Below, one piece after another: positions 34,776 to 44,114 of a DNA stretch of 64,000 nt; position 1 is the first letter of the stretch; each line of letters starts with the position of its first letter. The notes under the pieces are model-generated. The model worked only from the letters and a program-made list of their open reading frames with translations, searched no databases and was not told the origin of the DNA. Both the position numbers and the translations under genes were made by a program. This DNA comes from Candidatus Nitrosopelagicus sp. (lineage in GTDB: Archaea > Thermoproteota > Nitrososphaeria > Nitrososphaerales > Nitrosopumilaceae), in contig JAOMBO010000003.1 of NCBI GenBank assembly GCA_028344575.1, forward strand, positions 62,001-126,000. Direction: 5' to 3'.

Positions 34776-36572
34776 ATGAGAGTAGCAGATTTTGTAGCAA
34801 AATTTATTTTTGAAGATCTAAAGGTCAAACATGTTTTTACATTGACAGGTGCAGGAATAATGCACTTAACAGATGGACTTGCATGTAATAATGAATTAAA
34901 AACAATCTGTCCACATCACGAACAAACGTCCTCAATGGCATTAGAAGCATATTCTAGAGCAACTGAAAATTTTGGAGTAGGATTATTTACCACAGGTCCA
35001 GGAAGTACTAATGCAATTACAGGTTTGGCAGGGGCATGGCAAGACTCAGTTCCATGTATGTTTATTTCCGGTCAAGTGAAAAAAGCAGAAGCATCATCAC
35101 TATCAAATATTAAGAATTTACGTCAATTCGGAGTTCAAGAATTAGATATTATTCCAATTGTCAAACCAATAACAAAATATGCGGTGACAGTAACAAAACC
35201 TGAAGATATACAGTATGAATTAGAAAAAGCATCACATATAGCAAAATCTGGAAGACCAGGACCAGTATGGATTGAAATTCCAATGGATATACAAAGTGCA
35301 CAAATTCCCAAAGATTTAAAAAAATATCAGGAACAGTTAGATGAACAAATTACAGTATCTGATAAAAGAATAGATGATGTTTTTAATTATTTAAAAAATG
35401 CAAAACGTCCAGTCATCATATCCGGACAAGGGATTAGAATTTCTAAAAGTATTTCATATTTATTAGAATTTGTGCAACTACTAGGTATTCCAGTAGTAAC
35501 TCCATACTTAGGAATAGATACCATCAACCATAATGAAAAATTCTTTATTGGAAAAACAGGTGTTAAAGGGGAGCGTGCCGCAAATCTTGCAATGCAAAAT
35601 TCAGATTTAATAATTTCTATTGGATCTAGTTTACACGTTTCAGTTATAGGTTATGATTATAAACAATTTGCACGAGCTGCAAAAAAAATTATAATAGATA
35701 TTGATGAAATATCACATAAAAAAAGAACCATAGACATAGACCTGTTCATTAAAGGGGATGCAAAAAACTTTTTAGAAAAATTATTAATAAAATGTAAAGA
35801 AAATGTTCCAAATGATTATCAAAGTTGGTTAAAGAAATGTAATGAATGGAAAGAAAAATATCCCACATGCCTTCCAGAATATAAAAATAGTAAAGATAAA
35901 ATAAATTCGTATTATTTTATTAATCAGGTTTGTAAGAATTCAAGTTCAAACGACGTATTTGTTGCAGATGCAGGGGGTACATTTTATGCAGTATCACAAG
36001 TAATTGAATTGACAAAACCAAATCAACGATACATACCATCAAGTGCAATGGCTACGATGGGATACAGTTTACCCGCAGCAATTGGAATTTCAATCGCAAC
36101 AAACGATAGAGTAATTGCATTTACAGGGGATGGTTCATTGCAACAAAATATTCAAGAATTTCAAACTCTTTTGGAATATAATCTACCTGTAAAATTATTT
36201 GTTTTAAATAATGATGGATATCATTCAATTAGAACATCACAAACAAATTATTTTGAAAAAAGATACATAGGTGAAAGTTCAGTATCAGGAATATCTTTTC
36301 CAGATACAATAAAGGTTGCAGAAGCGTATGGTCTCAAAACATTCAGAATTAGTAAATCAGAAGATATAGACAACACCATAAAACAGGTTTTAAATTTTAA
36401 CGGACCCGTGATATGTGAAGTAATGACCATTAGAGAACAAGAGATAATTCCTACAGTGGCATCAAGAGTAAATGAAGATGGCAGCATGTCATCAAGACCA
36501 TTAGAAGATATGTATCCATTTTTGGATAGAAAAGAATATGACGATAATATGTTTATTGAAAAAATTGAATAA
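34776..36572 (+). CDS. ThDP-dependent acetolactate-synthase-fold enzyme, sugar-branching type
   Basis: 598 residues with three ThDP-enzyme domains: N-terminal PYR domain with catalytic Glu49 (CPHHEQTSSMALEAY), a central domain (GKTGVKGERAANLAMQNSDLIISIGSS), and the PP domain with GDGSLQQNIQEFQTLLEYN and LNNDGYHSI. The C-terminus (SSRPLEDMYPFLDRKEYDDNM) resembles ThDP enzymes found in sugar clusters rather than true IlvB. No small regulatory subunit gene is near. Analogous to YerE, which adds a two-carbon unit from pyruvate to CDP-4-keto-3,6-dideoxyglucose; this role is inferred. Confidence 0.85.
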   Translation: MRVADFVAKFIFEDLKVKHVFTLTGAGIMHLTDGLACNNELKTICPHHEQTSSMALEAYSRATENFGVGLFTTGPGSTNAITGLAGAWQDSVPCMFISGQVKKAEASSLSNIKNLRQFGVQELDIIPIVKPITKYAVTVTKPEDIQYELEKASHIAKSGRPGPVWIEIPMDIQSAQIPKDLKKYQEQLDEQITVSDKRIDDVFNYLKNAKRPVIISGQGIRISKSISYLLEFVQLLGIPVVTPYLGIDTINHNEKFFIGKTGVKGERAANLAMQNSDLIISIGSSLHVSVIGYDYKQFARAAKKIIIDIDEISHKKRTIDIDLFIKGDAKNFLEKLLIKCKENVPNDYQSWLKKCNEWKEKYPTCLPEYKNSKDKINSYYFINQVCKNSSSNDVFVADAGGTFYAVSQVIELTKPNQRYIPSSAMATMGYSLPAAIGISIATNDRVIAFTGDGSLQQNIQEFQTLLEYNLPVKLFVLNNDGYHSIRTSQTNYFEKRYIGESSVSGISFPDTIKVAEAYGLKTFRISKSEDIDNTIKQVLNFNGPVICEVMTIREQEIIPTVASRVNEDGSMSSRPLEDMYPFLDRKEYDDNMFIEKIE

Positions 36573-36577
36573 AGAGA

Positions 36578-37618
36578 TTAATTTTCTAAAAAACTCAAAA
36601 TTGTTCTTGAAAATCCATGTTTAATAGAGAATTTTGGATTCCAACCTAGTCTTTTGATTTTACATATATCAGGATACTGCGTAGTGATTAAATTTTTTGT
36701 TTGTTTATTCTTTTGACTTTTTCTCTTTATAATTTTCAATTTTTTTTCAGGAAAAATATCTACGATAGTTTTTGCCAATTTATTTACACTTACAGTTTGA
36801 GAAGGATTTGAGATATTATACGCTTCACCAGTTTTACCTTTAAGTAAAATTGTGAACATTGCAGTAACAGTATCTACAATGTAACAAAACGGTCGTTCTG
36901 TTTTCCCGTTTGAATTAATTGATAAATTTTTATTTTTAATAACATCCGATACAAGTGAGGCAAAAATACGTCCATCATCTAAATTCATTGTTGGTCCATA
37001 TGTATGAAAAATTCGTGCAATTTTTACGGGAGTATTTTTTTCAGTGAACCATGATACACACATATTTTCACCCATTCTCTTGCTTTCTGCATAGCATGAT
37101 CTAGGATCAAGAGGATCCAATGAACCGAAATTATTTTCGCGGATAGTTTTTTGTTTTAAATTACCATATACAGCACCACTTGATAAAAATAAAAATGCAT
37201 TAAAATTTTCATGGTTTGAAATATCAAGTAAATTCTTAGTACCAATTATATTTGGTAATAATGTGTCTATCGGATTATCAGTATATTTTGTTGGGTCTGC
37301 AGGACTAGCCCCATGTATAATATAATTTATTTTAGTATTGATGTTTATCTTATTTACAACATCTTGATGAATTATTTTTAATGAAGAATCAGATAAATAA
37401 TTTTTAAATAATTTTTTTGCTTTTGTCTTATTTTTTACTAGCACAAAAATTTTAGATTTTTTTGGAAGAATTTTATTCAGAGTAAGTAATGTAAAAACCA
37501 TATACGAGGGTATCATTCCCGTAGCACCAGTAATTAGAATAGATTTTCCTTGAAACCTTTTCCATGGAATTGACGAATCCAATATGGAATTTATGTCATC
37601 TTCAATAATTTTGTTCAT
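36578..37618 (-). CDS. NAD-dependent epimerase/dehydratase (extended SDR)
   Basis: 346 residues. Cofactor motif ILITGATGMIPSYM (~27-40), in which the usual third Gly is Pro. Catalytic SSGAVYG and YAESKRMGENM with Tyr-x-x-x-Lys (~180) are intact, then GRIFASLVSDV and RPFCYIVDTVTAM. Variants with Ala or Pro at the last glycine occur in nucleotide-sugar modifying enzymes. It is antisense to the ThDP gene and its stop lies 6 bp from that gene's stop. Probable NDP-sugar epimerase or decarboxylase; substrate not assigned. Confidence 0.86.
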   Translation of the reverse strand: MNKIIEDDINSILDSSIPWKRFQGKSILITGATGMIPSYMVFTLLTLNKILPKKSKIFVLVKNKTKAKKLFKNYLSDSSLKIIHQDVVNKININTKINYIIHGASPADPTKYTDNPIDTLLPNIIGTKNLLDISNHENFNAFLFLSSGAVYGNLKQKTIRENNFGSLDPLDPRSCYAESKRMGENMCVSWFTEKNTPVKIARIFHTYGPTMNLDDGRIFASLVSDVIKNKNLSINSNGKTERPFCYIVDTVTAMFTILLKGKTGEAYNISNPSQTVSVNKLAKTIVDIFPEKKLKIIKRKSQKNKQTKNLITTQYPDICKIKRLGWNPKFSIKHGFSRTILSFLEN

Positions 37619-37652
37619 TCTATAAGTAATCCTTTATTGTAATTAGAAACAG

Positions 37653-38675
37653 CTAATAAAAAAGTATGAATTTAATAATTTGGAGTCCATATCTGAAAGC
37701 CTTATTTTTTTGAGTAACACCACTTTTTGAAATTCCTTTTCGTTCTTTGAAGGTTATAGGAATTTCAATTACTCTCAAATCATTTTCAATTGCACTCTGA
37801 GTAGTGAATATTGTTATTGTCACATCATCAATTCCGGTAACGAATTCATCAGTATCATTTTTAGTAAAATCACAAATTATTTTTTCCAGGGATTCACGTC
37901 GTATGCACCTATAAGAACAACCCACATCAGTTAGCTGAGTTACCCCTAAATGTCGTGAATTGAAATATTTTAGTTGAAATAGAAGTCCTAAGAATTTATT
38001 TCCCCATACAAGAAATGTATCATTTTGATTTGCTTTTTCACATAATACTTGAGCCATTCTTGTTCCTACAACCATATCACAATTTTCCAAGTACGGTATC
38101 ATTTTAGAAATATCATATCCATTGTATGTTCCATCTCCATCAGTGATCACAATAATTTCTGCATCAGTTTTCAATGCTTCTTTAAGTCCCATATGCCAAG
38201 AGTGTGCATACCCTTTATTGGAAGTTTTTGTGATTACATGTGCACCAGCATTTTTTGCTTTTTCAACTGTTTTATCATCACTATGATTATCAATAACAAT
38301 AACTTTTTCTACATATTCTTGTTTGACAAAGTCTTGAACTGTTTTTTCAATTACTTCTTCTTCATTATACGCATGCATAGTGACACAAATTTTTTTTGAA
38401 GAGAGGGGATTGTGGTTCAAGTAATGTGATAAATCAGATTTAAAATTTCTTCTTTGTTTTGCGAATACTAAAAATAATATCCACCATGATACATCAGCCC
38501 ATACAATCCATTTAAAATAAGATGAATAATAAATATCATCAAATAACTTACTAGAGCTTATAACTTCTTGAATTCCACTTGACGACCAATAAAATAAATT
38601 AATGATTATCCATGAAATATTAATAATTAATAGTGCAACAAACGTTGCAACCAATATGACATATAATTTTTTCAT
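37653..38675 (-). CDS. Family 2 glycosyltransferase with N-terminal membrane segments
   Basis: 340 residues. Two hydrophobic segments (~6-29 and ~54-70), then a GT2 catalytic domain: VTMHAYNEEEVIEKTV, VIDNHSDDKTVEKA, and DGDGTYNG (~160) as the metal-binding DxD-type site, plus TDVGCSYRCIRRESLE. Resembles dolichyl-phosphate sugar synthases that charge a polyprenyl phosphate in the membrane. It precedes the epimerase by 34 bp on the minus strand, an operon pointing away from the GT39-like gene. Confidence 0.88.
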   Translation of the reverse strand: MKKLYVILVATFVALLIINISWIIINLFYWSSSGIQEVISSSKLFDDIYYSSYFKWIVWADVSWWILFLVFAKQRRNFKSDLSHYLNHNPLSSKKICVTMHAYNEEEVIEKTVQDFVKQEYVEKVIVIDNHSDDKTVEKAKNAGAHVITKTSNKGYAHSWHMGLKEALKTDAEIIVITDGDGTYNGYDISKMIPYLENCDMVVGTRMAQVLCEKANQNDTFLVWGNKFLGLLFQLKYFNSRHLGVTQLTDVGCSYRCIRRESLEKIICDFTKNDTDEFVTGIDDVTITIFTTQSAIENDLRVIEIPITFKERKGISKSGVTQKNKAFRYGLQIIKFILFY

Positions 38676-39058
38676 GGGAATATTTCCTTAACATACAAAA
38701 AATTTGTAAAAAATGATAAGGGTGACGTTATCAAAATTTTTCCCATAATTAATTCAAAATAATGTAATTGGTATATCAATATACTGATAATAAATAATTA
38801 ATTCACTATCTAAAATTTGAAGGAAAATCATTTAACATGTACTTTACGAATAATTGATAAAATTTGAGTATTGATTAATTATTGATAGAGTCTATTATTT
38901 AATTAAGATTTTACTCTATGAATTTTTTCTTTACAGTTTAAATTATCCTGAATTTAAAAATTTTAAATTTTTTATATTATCATTATTTTTGATGTGAATT
39001 GATAATTAATTTCATTATTCATATTTTTAGAAAATATATACAGAAATATTATTAGAAC
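38676..39058. other. 383-bp AT-rich intergenic region
   Basis: No credible gene, tRNA or repeat family seen. It separates two divergent units (GT2/epimerase and the GT39-like gene), so both promoters must lie here. A short palindromic run AATTTAAAAATTTTAAATT near 38950-38975 and several ATTAAT stretches are compatible with TATA elements; none is at a clear spacing that I would commit to. Confidence 0.6.
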
Positions 39059-39082
39059 GTGATCATTTTATTAGTTACTAGA

Positions 39083-40966
39083 ATGACATTTCCCATAGAA
39101 CTTATTCAAAAGAATAAATCTTTTGACCTATGTAGTATTATTGTAACAGGTATTTTCTTTGTAACTTGCTTATCGATTGCATTAATTATTGACGAACCAA
39201 GTCAAGATTCAGACATATTATTTTACTATTTTGCAGGAAAGCAAATTTTATTGGGAGAGGGATCAAACGTTCAAATATTTAATGCCCCCGTAGGATGGCC
39301 AATACTTCTTGCAGCATTTGATTCCATAGTAGGAGACCCCTTTACCACCGCCAAATTATTTTCTGCAGTATTTTCAGCAGGAATTATTATTTTTTCATAT
39401 TTAATTATAAGAAATGTTTTCAGTCAGAAAATTGCGCTTCTAGGTCAAATCATAATTGCGGTAAATCCAATGTTGCATCTAGAATCAATCATAACTCATT
39501 CAGAGATGTTACCTGTTTTCTTAATTTTTTTCTCACTATATTTTATAACTAAAAAAAATATATCACAAAGACAAATAATATTCTGTGGAATATTATTAGG
39601 ATTATCATTTATGCTTAGGCCACAATCATTGCTGATTGGATTAGGAGTTTTATCATTCATATTATTATCTGTAAAAAAACAAAAGAAAAAATTTATTGTG
39701 TTTTTTATTATGGCATTTTTAATTACTATATCTCCATTAATGTTATACAACATATCAACAACCGGAAATATTATTGATAATGATCCAAATTTTTACCTAG
39801 TACACGATTCCGGTGTTTCAAATAGTGATTATTTTAAAAATAAGATTGTAGAAGATGGATTTTCCAAACAACCAAATCTATTGGGAGTTAACGAACACAC
39901 AGTATATTCAGACGATTATTTTAAAAATTTACTATATCATAATCCCCATCTTGTATTTAATCTAGGAGCAGGACACAATAATTTTTCAACTATACCATTT
40001 ATTGACTTCAGTGGACTTGTTCTTGTATTAGGCGGAATTATAGGATTATTTATAAGAAAATTACCCAAAAAATATTATTTAGTAATATTTGGCTTACCAA
40101 TAATATTAACAGCATTTCTTTTACTAACTGAAAACATTAATACATTTTTTTTCTTACCAATAATAATTTCAATCATCACGATTGTAGGATTCGGGTATAG
40201 AAAAATTGAAGATAACATTAAGCCATTAGTGATTATTCCATTAATTTTTATGATTTCAATATCATTTGTGAAAATTGCATCTGCTCAAGATTTGTTTGCA
40301 ATGTTAATAATACCAAGTATTTTTTCTTCATTTTTTATATTAAATACAATTCCAAATATAATTAAAAAAATTCAAGATACATTAAAAATTAATTTAAAGA
40401 TATTGACAAGTGTTGTAATAATAATAATAATTCTAACGATAGTTTCACTAAATTTAGTTTCTTCAGTTATGGTTGAAAATCATGCATTATTTGGAATTCC
40501 CGTAGATTATCATAATTTATTAAAATCAAATGAAAATCATGAATTAATTGCATTGGATTTTAAAGAAATTGGAGATGTTCTATCAAAACAACCCAACATA
40601 GAAAATAAGATCGTTATGGCAGGGAGTATGAATTATGCATATTATGCAAATAGTAAATTTATGTATACGAACTTCACTGAAGGAGATAAAAATGACACAA
40701 TTAATTCATTTATCTCGAGAATAAATTGGTCAGACTACGAATTAAAATTCTCAAATATGTCCAGCATACCACAGGATAGAAATGGAAATAATAATTCAAG
40801 CCCAGATTATCTAATATACAAAATAAATTCAAAAAATAATGAAAATTTACAAATTTTAGAAGATCCAGATAATTCAGAAATTCCTAAAAATTTTGAATTA
40901 ATCTATATCTCAAATGATAATGAGACAATTGTATACAAAATTCATGATGAAGATATAGATAATTAA
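39083..40966 (+). CDS. Polytopic membrane protein resembling GT39 glycosyltransferases
   Basis: About 627 residues from ATG 39083 (a GTG 24 bp upstream is an alternative). Roughly ten membrane helices, an early extracytoplasmic loop with EPSQDSDILFYYFAG carrying the acidic pair expected of lipid-linked-sugar glycosyltransferases, then GWPILLAAFDSIVG, and a soluble C-terminal ~150 residues. Fits the ArnT/PMT superfamily, which use polyprenyl-phosphate sugars. It likely decorates surface glycans or proteins with the sugars made here. Not certain; sequence identity to named enzymes cannot be judged by eye. Confidence 0.75.
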   Translation: MTFPIELIQKNKSFDLCSIIVTGIFFVTCLSIALIIDEPSQDSDILFYYFAGKQILLGEGSNVQIFNAPVGWPILLAAFDSIVGDPFTTAKLFSAVFSAGIIIFSYLIIRNVFSQKIALLGQIIIAVNPMLHLESIITHSEMLPVFLIFFSLYFITKKNISQRQIIFCGILLGLSFMLRPQSLLIGLGVLSFILLSVKKQKKKFIVFFIMAFLITISPLMLYNISTTGNIIDNDPNFYLVHDSGVSNSDYFKNKIVEDGFSKQPNLLGVNEHTVYSDDYFKNLLYHNPHLVFNLGAGHNNFSTIPFIDFSGLVLVLGGIIGLFIRKLPKKYYLVIFGLPIILTAFLLLTENINTFFFLPIIISIITIVGFGYRKIEDNIKPLVIIPLIFMISISFVKIASAQDLFAMLIIPSIFSSFFILNTIPNIIKKIQDTLKINLKILTSVVIIIIILTIVSLNLVSSVMVENHALFGIPVDYHNLLKSNENHELIALDFKEIGDVLSKQPNIENKIVMAGSMNYAYYANSKFMYTNFTEGDKNDTINSFISRINWSDYELKFSNMSSIPQDRNGNNNSSPDYLIYKINSKNNENLQILEDPDNSEIPKNFELIYISNDNETIVYKIHDEDIDN

Positions 40967-40990
40967 AATTAAATTTTAGAAAATTTGGTA

Positions 40991-42301
40991 TCAAGGAGTT
41001 AGTCTATCAACATCTCTTGGATAAAATGTCGTATCTCGAATATTTTCAGTTCCGGTTAGCGCCATCATTAATCTTTCAAGACCAATGCCACAACCAGCAT
41101 GCGGCGGTACACCAAAATCAAATATGTTAAGATGGTAATCAAACGCTTCAGTTTTCATACCTTTATTCTTCATTCTATCTTCTAATTCTGATTTCTTTTC
41201 AATTCTTGTACTTCCAGAAGATAATTCCAAATCCCCCCACATCAAATCAAAGGATTCAGATATTTTTGGGTCATCTTTCTTTACTTTTACATAGAATGGT
41301 TTTGGACCCATAGGCCAATCAACAATAAAGTAAAAACCACTCAGACCTATTTTTTGTAGATTTTTTGGATACAAATCATCACCCCATTGAGCCTTTACAC
41401 CTGCAGCCTGCATCTTTTCAATTAGTTCTGCATATTTGTAACGAGGTATTTTATCAGGTACATCCGGAACATTAAATTCAACATCAGGATTATCTTTTAC
41501 AAAGTTCTGAACCGTAATAATACAACTTTTGATAAGTTCTTCAATTCTATCCATGACATCGTTGTAATCAACATACGCTTCTTCAAAATCTATTGAAATT
41601 GCTTCAGACAAATGACGATTTGTTCTAGACGGTTCGGCTCTAAATATTGGGGCAATTTCAAAAACTTTTTCAAAACTCATTGTTAATTGTTCTTTGTAAA
41701 GTTGTGGACTCTGAGCTAAAAATGCTTCTTTGTTGTAGTAAAATATTGGAAATAATGCGGCACCACCTTCTGTGGCTGTGGCAATCATTTTTGGAGTATT
41801 AACTTCAACAAAATCTTCGTTTCCTAAATAATCTCGAAGTGCTTTTAATGTAACATTTCTTGCAAGAAAGATTTTTTGTAAAACATTTCGTCGTAAATCA
41901 ATTGCTCTTACCTCTAATCTAGTATCAATATTTTTTACAGTTTTTGCATATGGCTCAAATGGCGGAATTTTTTCAACTTCTGAGAAAACTCGCATCTCAC
42001 TTGGTACCACTTCTATTCCGGTTGGAGATTTTTCATTTTTTCTAGTTTTTCCAACTACTGCAATTGAAGAATGTTCTTTTAGATGTGATAATTTTTCACG
42101 TATATCATCGTCACATTCACCACTTTTTGTAATAATCTGAATATTTCCTAATTTATCACGAATTGTTGCAAATACAATATTTCCATGGCCTCGGACGGTA
42201 ACAACCCATCCCATAACAACAACATCTGTACCTTCATCCAAAGAATTTAGTTCAGTGGAATAGTGAGTTCGTCTAAGATCTCCTAGTTCCGTACCAATCA
42301 T
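40991..42301 (-). CDS. aspS: Aspartyl-tRNA synthetase, archaeal type
   Basis: 436-residue class IIb synthetase: N-terminal OB-fold anticodon domain (VVMGWVVTVRGHGNIVF) and catalytic domain with motif 2 (EIAPIFRAEPSRTNRHLSE) and motif 3 (GCGIGLERLMMALTG). Archaeal/eukaryotic type and short. Archaeal AspRS of this kind is often nondiscriminating and charges both tRNA-Asp and tRNA-Asn; with gatCAB in the window, that is likely but not proven here. Own ATG, single gene. Confidence 0.96.
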   Translation of the reverse strand: MIGTELGDLRRTHYSTELNSLDEGTDVVVMGWVVTVRGHGNIVFATIRDKLGNIQIITKSGECDDDIREKLSHLKEHSSIAVVGKTRKNEKSPTGIEVVPSEMRVFSEVEKIPPFEPYAKTVKNIDTRLEVRAIDLRRNVLQKIFLARNVTLKALRDYLGNEDFVEVNTPKMIATATEGGAALFPIFYYNKEAFLAQSPQLYKEQLTMSFEKVFEIAPIFRAEPSRTNRHLSEAISIDFEEAYVDYNDVMDRIEELIKSCIITVQNFVKDNPDVEFNVPDVPDKIPRYKYAELIEKMQAAGVKAQWGDDLYPKNLQKIGLSGFYFIVDWPMGPKPFYVKVKKDDPKISESFDLMWGDLELSSGSTRIEKKSELEDRMKNKGMKTEAFDYHLNIFDFGVPPHAGCGIGLERLMMALTGTENIRDTTFYPRDVDRLTP

Positions 42302-42375
42302 TTAGTTTAAAGTAATTTTTTGGGTTTATTTTACTTTGGTTTACAATTTTTATTTCAGAGTTGAATCAACAGTGT

Positions 42376-42582
42376 ATGAATACGCGTGAACAAGCTATTG
42401 CCTACATATCAGGTGCAATTGCCACATATTCTCTTAGAAAAGAGAGAGGTGAATTAGAGGATCAGGCATCAATGTATGATTTTCTAGCAAAAACCATTCC
42501 TAAAGATCTTGAATCTGAAGCAAAAATCGAGTTAATTGATGAGATCTTTCAATATGTATCAAGAAAATTATCCAGGGAATAG
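42376..42582 (+). CDS. Unknown small helical protein
   Basis: 68 residues from ATG 42376 (a TTG 15 bp upstream is possible). Helical: EQAIAYISGAIATYSLRKERGELEDQ and EAKIELIDEIFQYVSRKLSRE. No cysteines. Ends 34 bp before purP on the same strand. Family not recognised; the clean coding frame and spacing suggest it is a real gene. Confidence 0.6.
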   Translation: MNTREQAIAYISGAIATYSLRKERGELEDQASMYDFLAKTIPKDLESEAKIELIDEIFQYVSRKLSRE

Positions 42583-42616
42583 ATTCAAAAAGCCAATTAA
42601 GTAAGAAAAATTACTC

Positions 42617-43642
42617 TTGACAAGCATTGCCACTTTAGGGTCTCATTGTTCATTACAAGTTTTGAAAGGTGCAAAAGATGAAGGATTCAAGACAATACTT
42701 GTTTGTGAGAAAAAACGTGAGAGATTATACAGACGATTCAAGTTTATTGATGAATTAATCATTGTTGAAAAATTCTCTGAGATATTAAATAAAGAAGTGC
42801 AAGATAAACTCAAACAACAAGATGCAATATTAATTCCTCATGGAACGTTAATTGCTCAAATGAGTTCTGAAGAGATTGAATCAATCAGTGTGCCAATTTT
42901 TGGCAATAAATGGATTCTAAGATGGGAATCAGATAGAACCATGAAAGAAAAACTTATGAGAGAGGCAACGCTTCCAATGCCAAAACCGGTAACAGAGCCA
43001 AAAGATATTGAAAAATTAGTAATTGTAAAAAGACAAGGAGCGGCAGGAGGTAAAGGTTACTTCATGGCAGCTAATGAAGAAGATTATAACACAAAAAGAA
43101 ATCAGTTAATTTCGGAAGGAGTAATCTCAAAAGATGAAACACTATACATTCAAGAATATGCGGCAGGTGTTTTAGCCTATTTACAATTCTTTTATTCACC
43201 CTTAACTAATGAATTAGAATTTTTTGGAGTTGATCAAAGACATGAATCAGATATTGAAGGCCTAGGCAGAATTCCATCAGAACAACAATTAAAATCAAAA
43301 AAAGTTCCATCTTTTAACGTAATTGGAAATAGTCCACTAGTGTTGAGGGAGTCATTATTAGATGAAGTGTATAAAATGGGCGAGAATTTTGTCGAAGCTG
43401 CAAAAAGAGTTGTTTCACCAGGCATGAATGGTCCATTTTGTATTGAAGGCGTATATGATGAAAATGCTAAATTCACATCATTTGAATTTTCAGCAAGAAT
43501 TGTTGCAGGAACCAATATCTACATGGACGGGTCACCCTACTATTCATTACTATTCAATGAGAACATGAGTATGGGAAAAAGAATTGCAAGAGAAATTAAA
43601 ATTGCTGAAGAAAAAAATCAAATAGAAAAAATTGTTACCTAA
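42617..43642 (+). CDS. purP: PurP, FAICAR synthetase (ATP-grasp)
   Basis: Archaeal ATP- and formate-dependent enzyme converting AICAR to FAICAR, replacing the folate-dependent PurH step. 341 residues. N-terminal IATLGSHCSLQVLKGAKDEG, then the ATP-grasp middle (VIVKRQGAAGGKGYFMA in part) and EFSARIVAGTNIYMDGSPY with the metal-binding region. Start is TTG at 42617, the only in-frame start giving the full N-terminus. Complements purK/purE elsewhere in the window. Confidence 0.92.
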   Translation: MTSIATLGSHCSLQVLKGAKDEGFKTILVCEKKRERLYRRFKFIDELIIVEKFSEILNKEVQDKLKQQDAILIPHGTLIAQMSSEEIESISVPIFGNKWILRWESDRTMKEKLMREATLPMPKPVTEPKDIEKLVIVKRQGAAGGKGYFMAANEEDYNTKRNQLISEGVISKDETLYIQEYAAGVLAYLQFFYSPLTNELEFFGVDQRHESDIEGLGRIPSEQQLKSKKVPSFNVIGNSPLVLRESLLDEVYKMGENFVEAAKRVVSPGMNGPFCIEGVYDENAKFTSFEFSARIVAGTNIYMDGSPYYSLLFNENMSMGKRIAREIKIAEEKNQIEKIVT

Positions 43643-43644
43643 GA

Positions 43645-44061
43645 TTATTGTAACACTCTAGGAATCTTTTTGATTAGATGTGAGATGGATATTCTACCAG
43701 GACCGCTAACAATTATGACTAGACTTGCAGCAAGAAGAATTAAATCAAATTCATAACCCTTGTCACCCGTGAGACTAGTTGCTCCTTTAACTAGAAATAT
43801 TGCCCCAAGCATTACTATTGATAATAATGCGCCAGATAATCTAGTTAGAACTCCAATTAAAAGTAAAATTCCAGGTATGAATTCAGCTAATGCTATAGGA
43901 ATTTGCATTTCTGCAGGAATACCCATACTAGATATCCATCCACCAAATCCTGGATTTCCGAATTTTCCAAATCCATGAACTATGAAGATAACACCAATAG
44001 TTGCACGCATTCCCATGTGTGCAATGTCATGAAGTTTGCTTGTAGAAAGTTCTGCGTTCAT
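43645..44061 (-). CDS. DoxX-family membrane protein
   Basis: About 138 residues (ATG 44061; a GTG 9 bp upstream is possible). Four membrane helices: GVIFIVHGFGKFGNPGF in the first loop, then LAEFIPGILLLIGVL, LLSIVMLGAIFLV and LILLAASLVIIVSGPG. DoxX members link to thiosulfate:quinone oxidoreductase or serve as general membrane proteins; no catalytic partner is visible here. The stop is 2 bp from the convergent purP stop. Confidence 0.85.
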   Translation of the reverse strand: MNAELSTSKLHDIAHMGMRATIGVIFIVHGFGKFGNPGFGGWISSMGIPAEMQIPIALAEFIPGILLLIGVLTRLSGALLSIVMLGAIFLVKGATSLTGDKGYEFDLILLAASLVIIVSGPGRISISHLIKKIPRVLQ

Positions 44062-44114
44062 ATTTTTCACATTTTTTTATGAGATAATAATCAATCGGGT
44101 GTTTTCTAAATAGA

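Noticed and set aside
34776-36572. Assignment as acetolactate synthase IlvB for branched-chain amino acids
   Set aside because: Placed inside a CDP-sugar operon, no small subunit gene, and a sugar-cluster-type C-terminus.
38049-38399. Cys/Phe/Ile-rich reading frame opposite the GT2 gene
   Set aside because: Antisense to conserved GT2 motifs; composition of a shadow frame.
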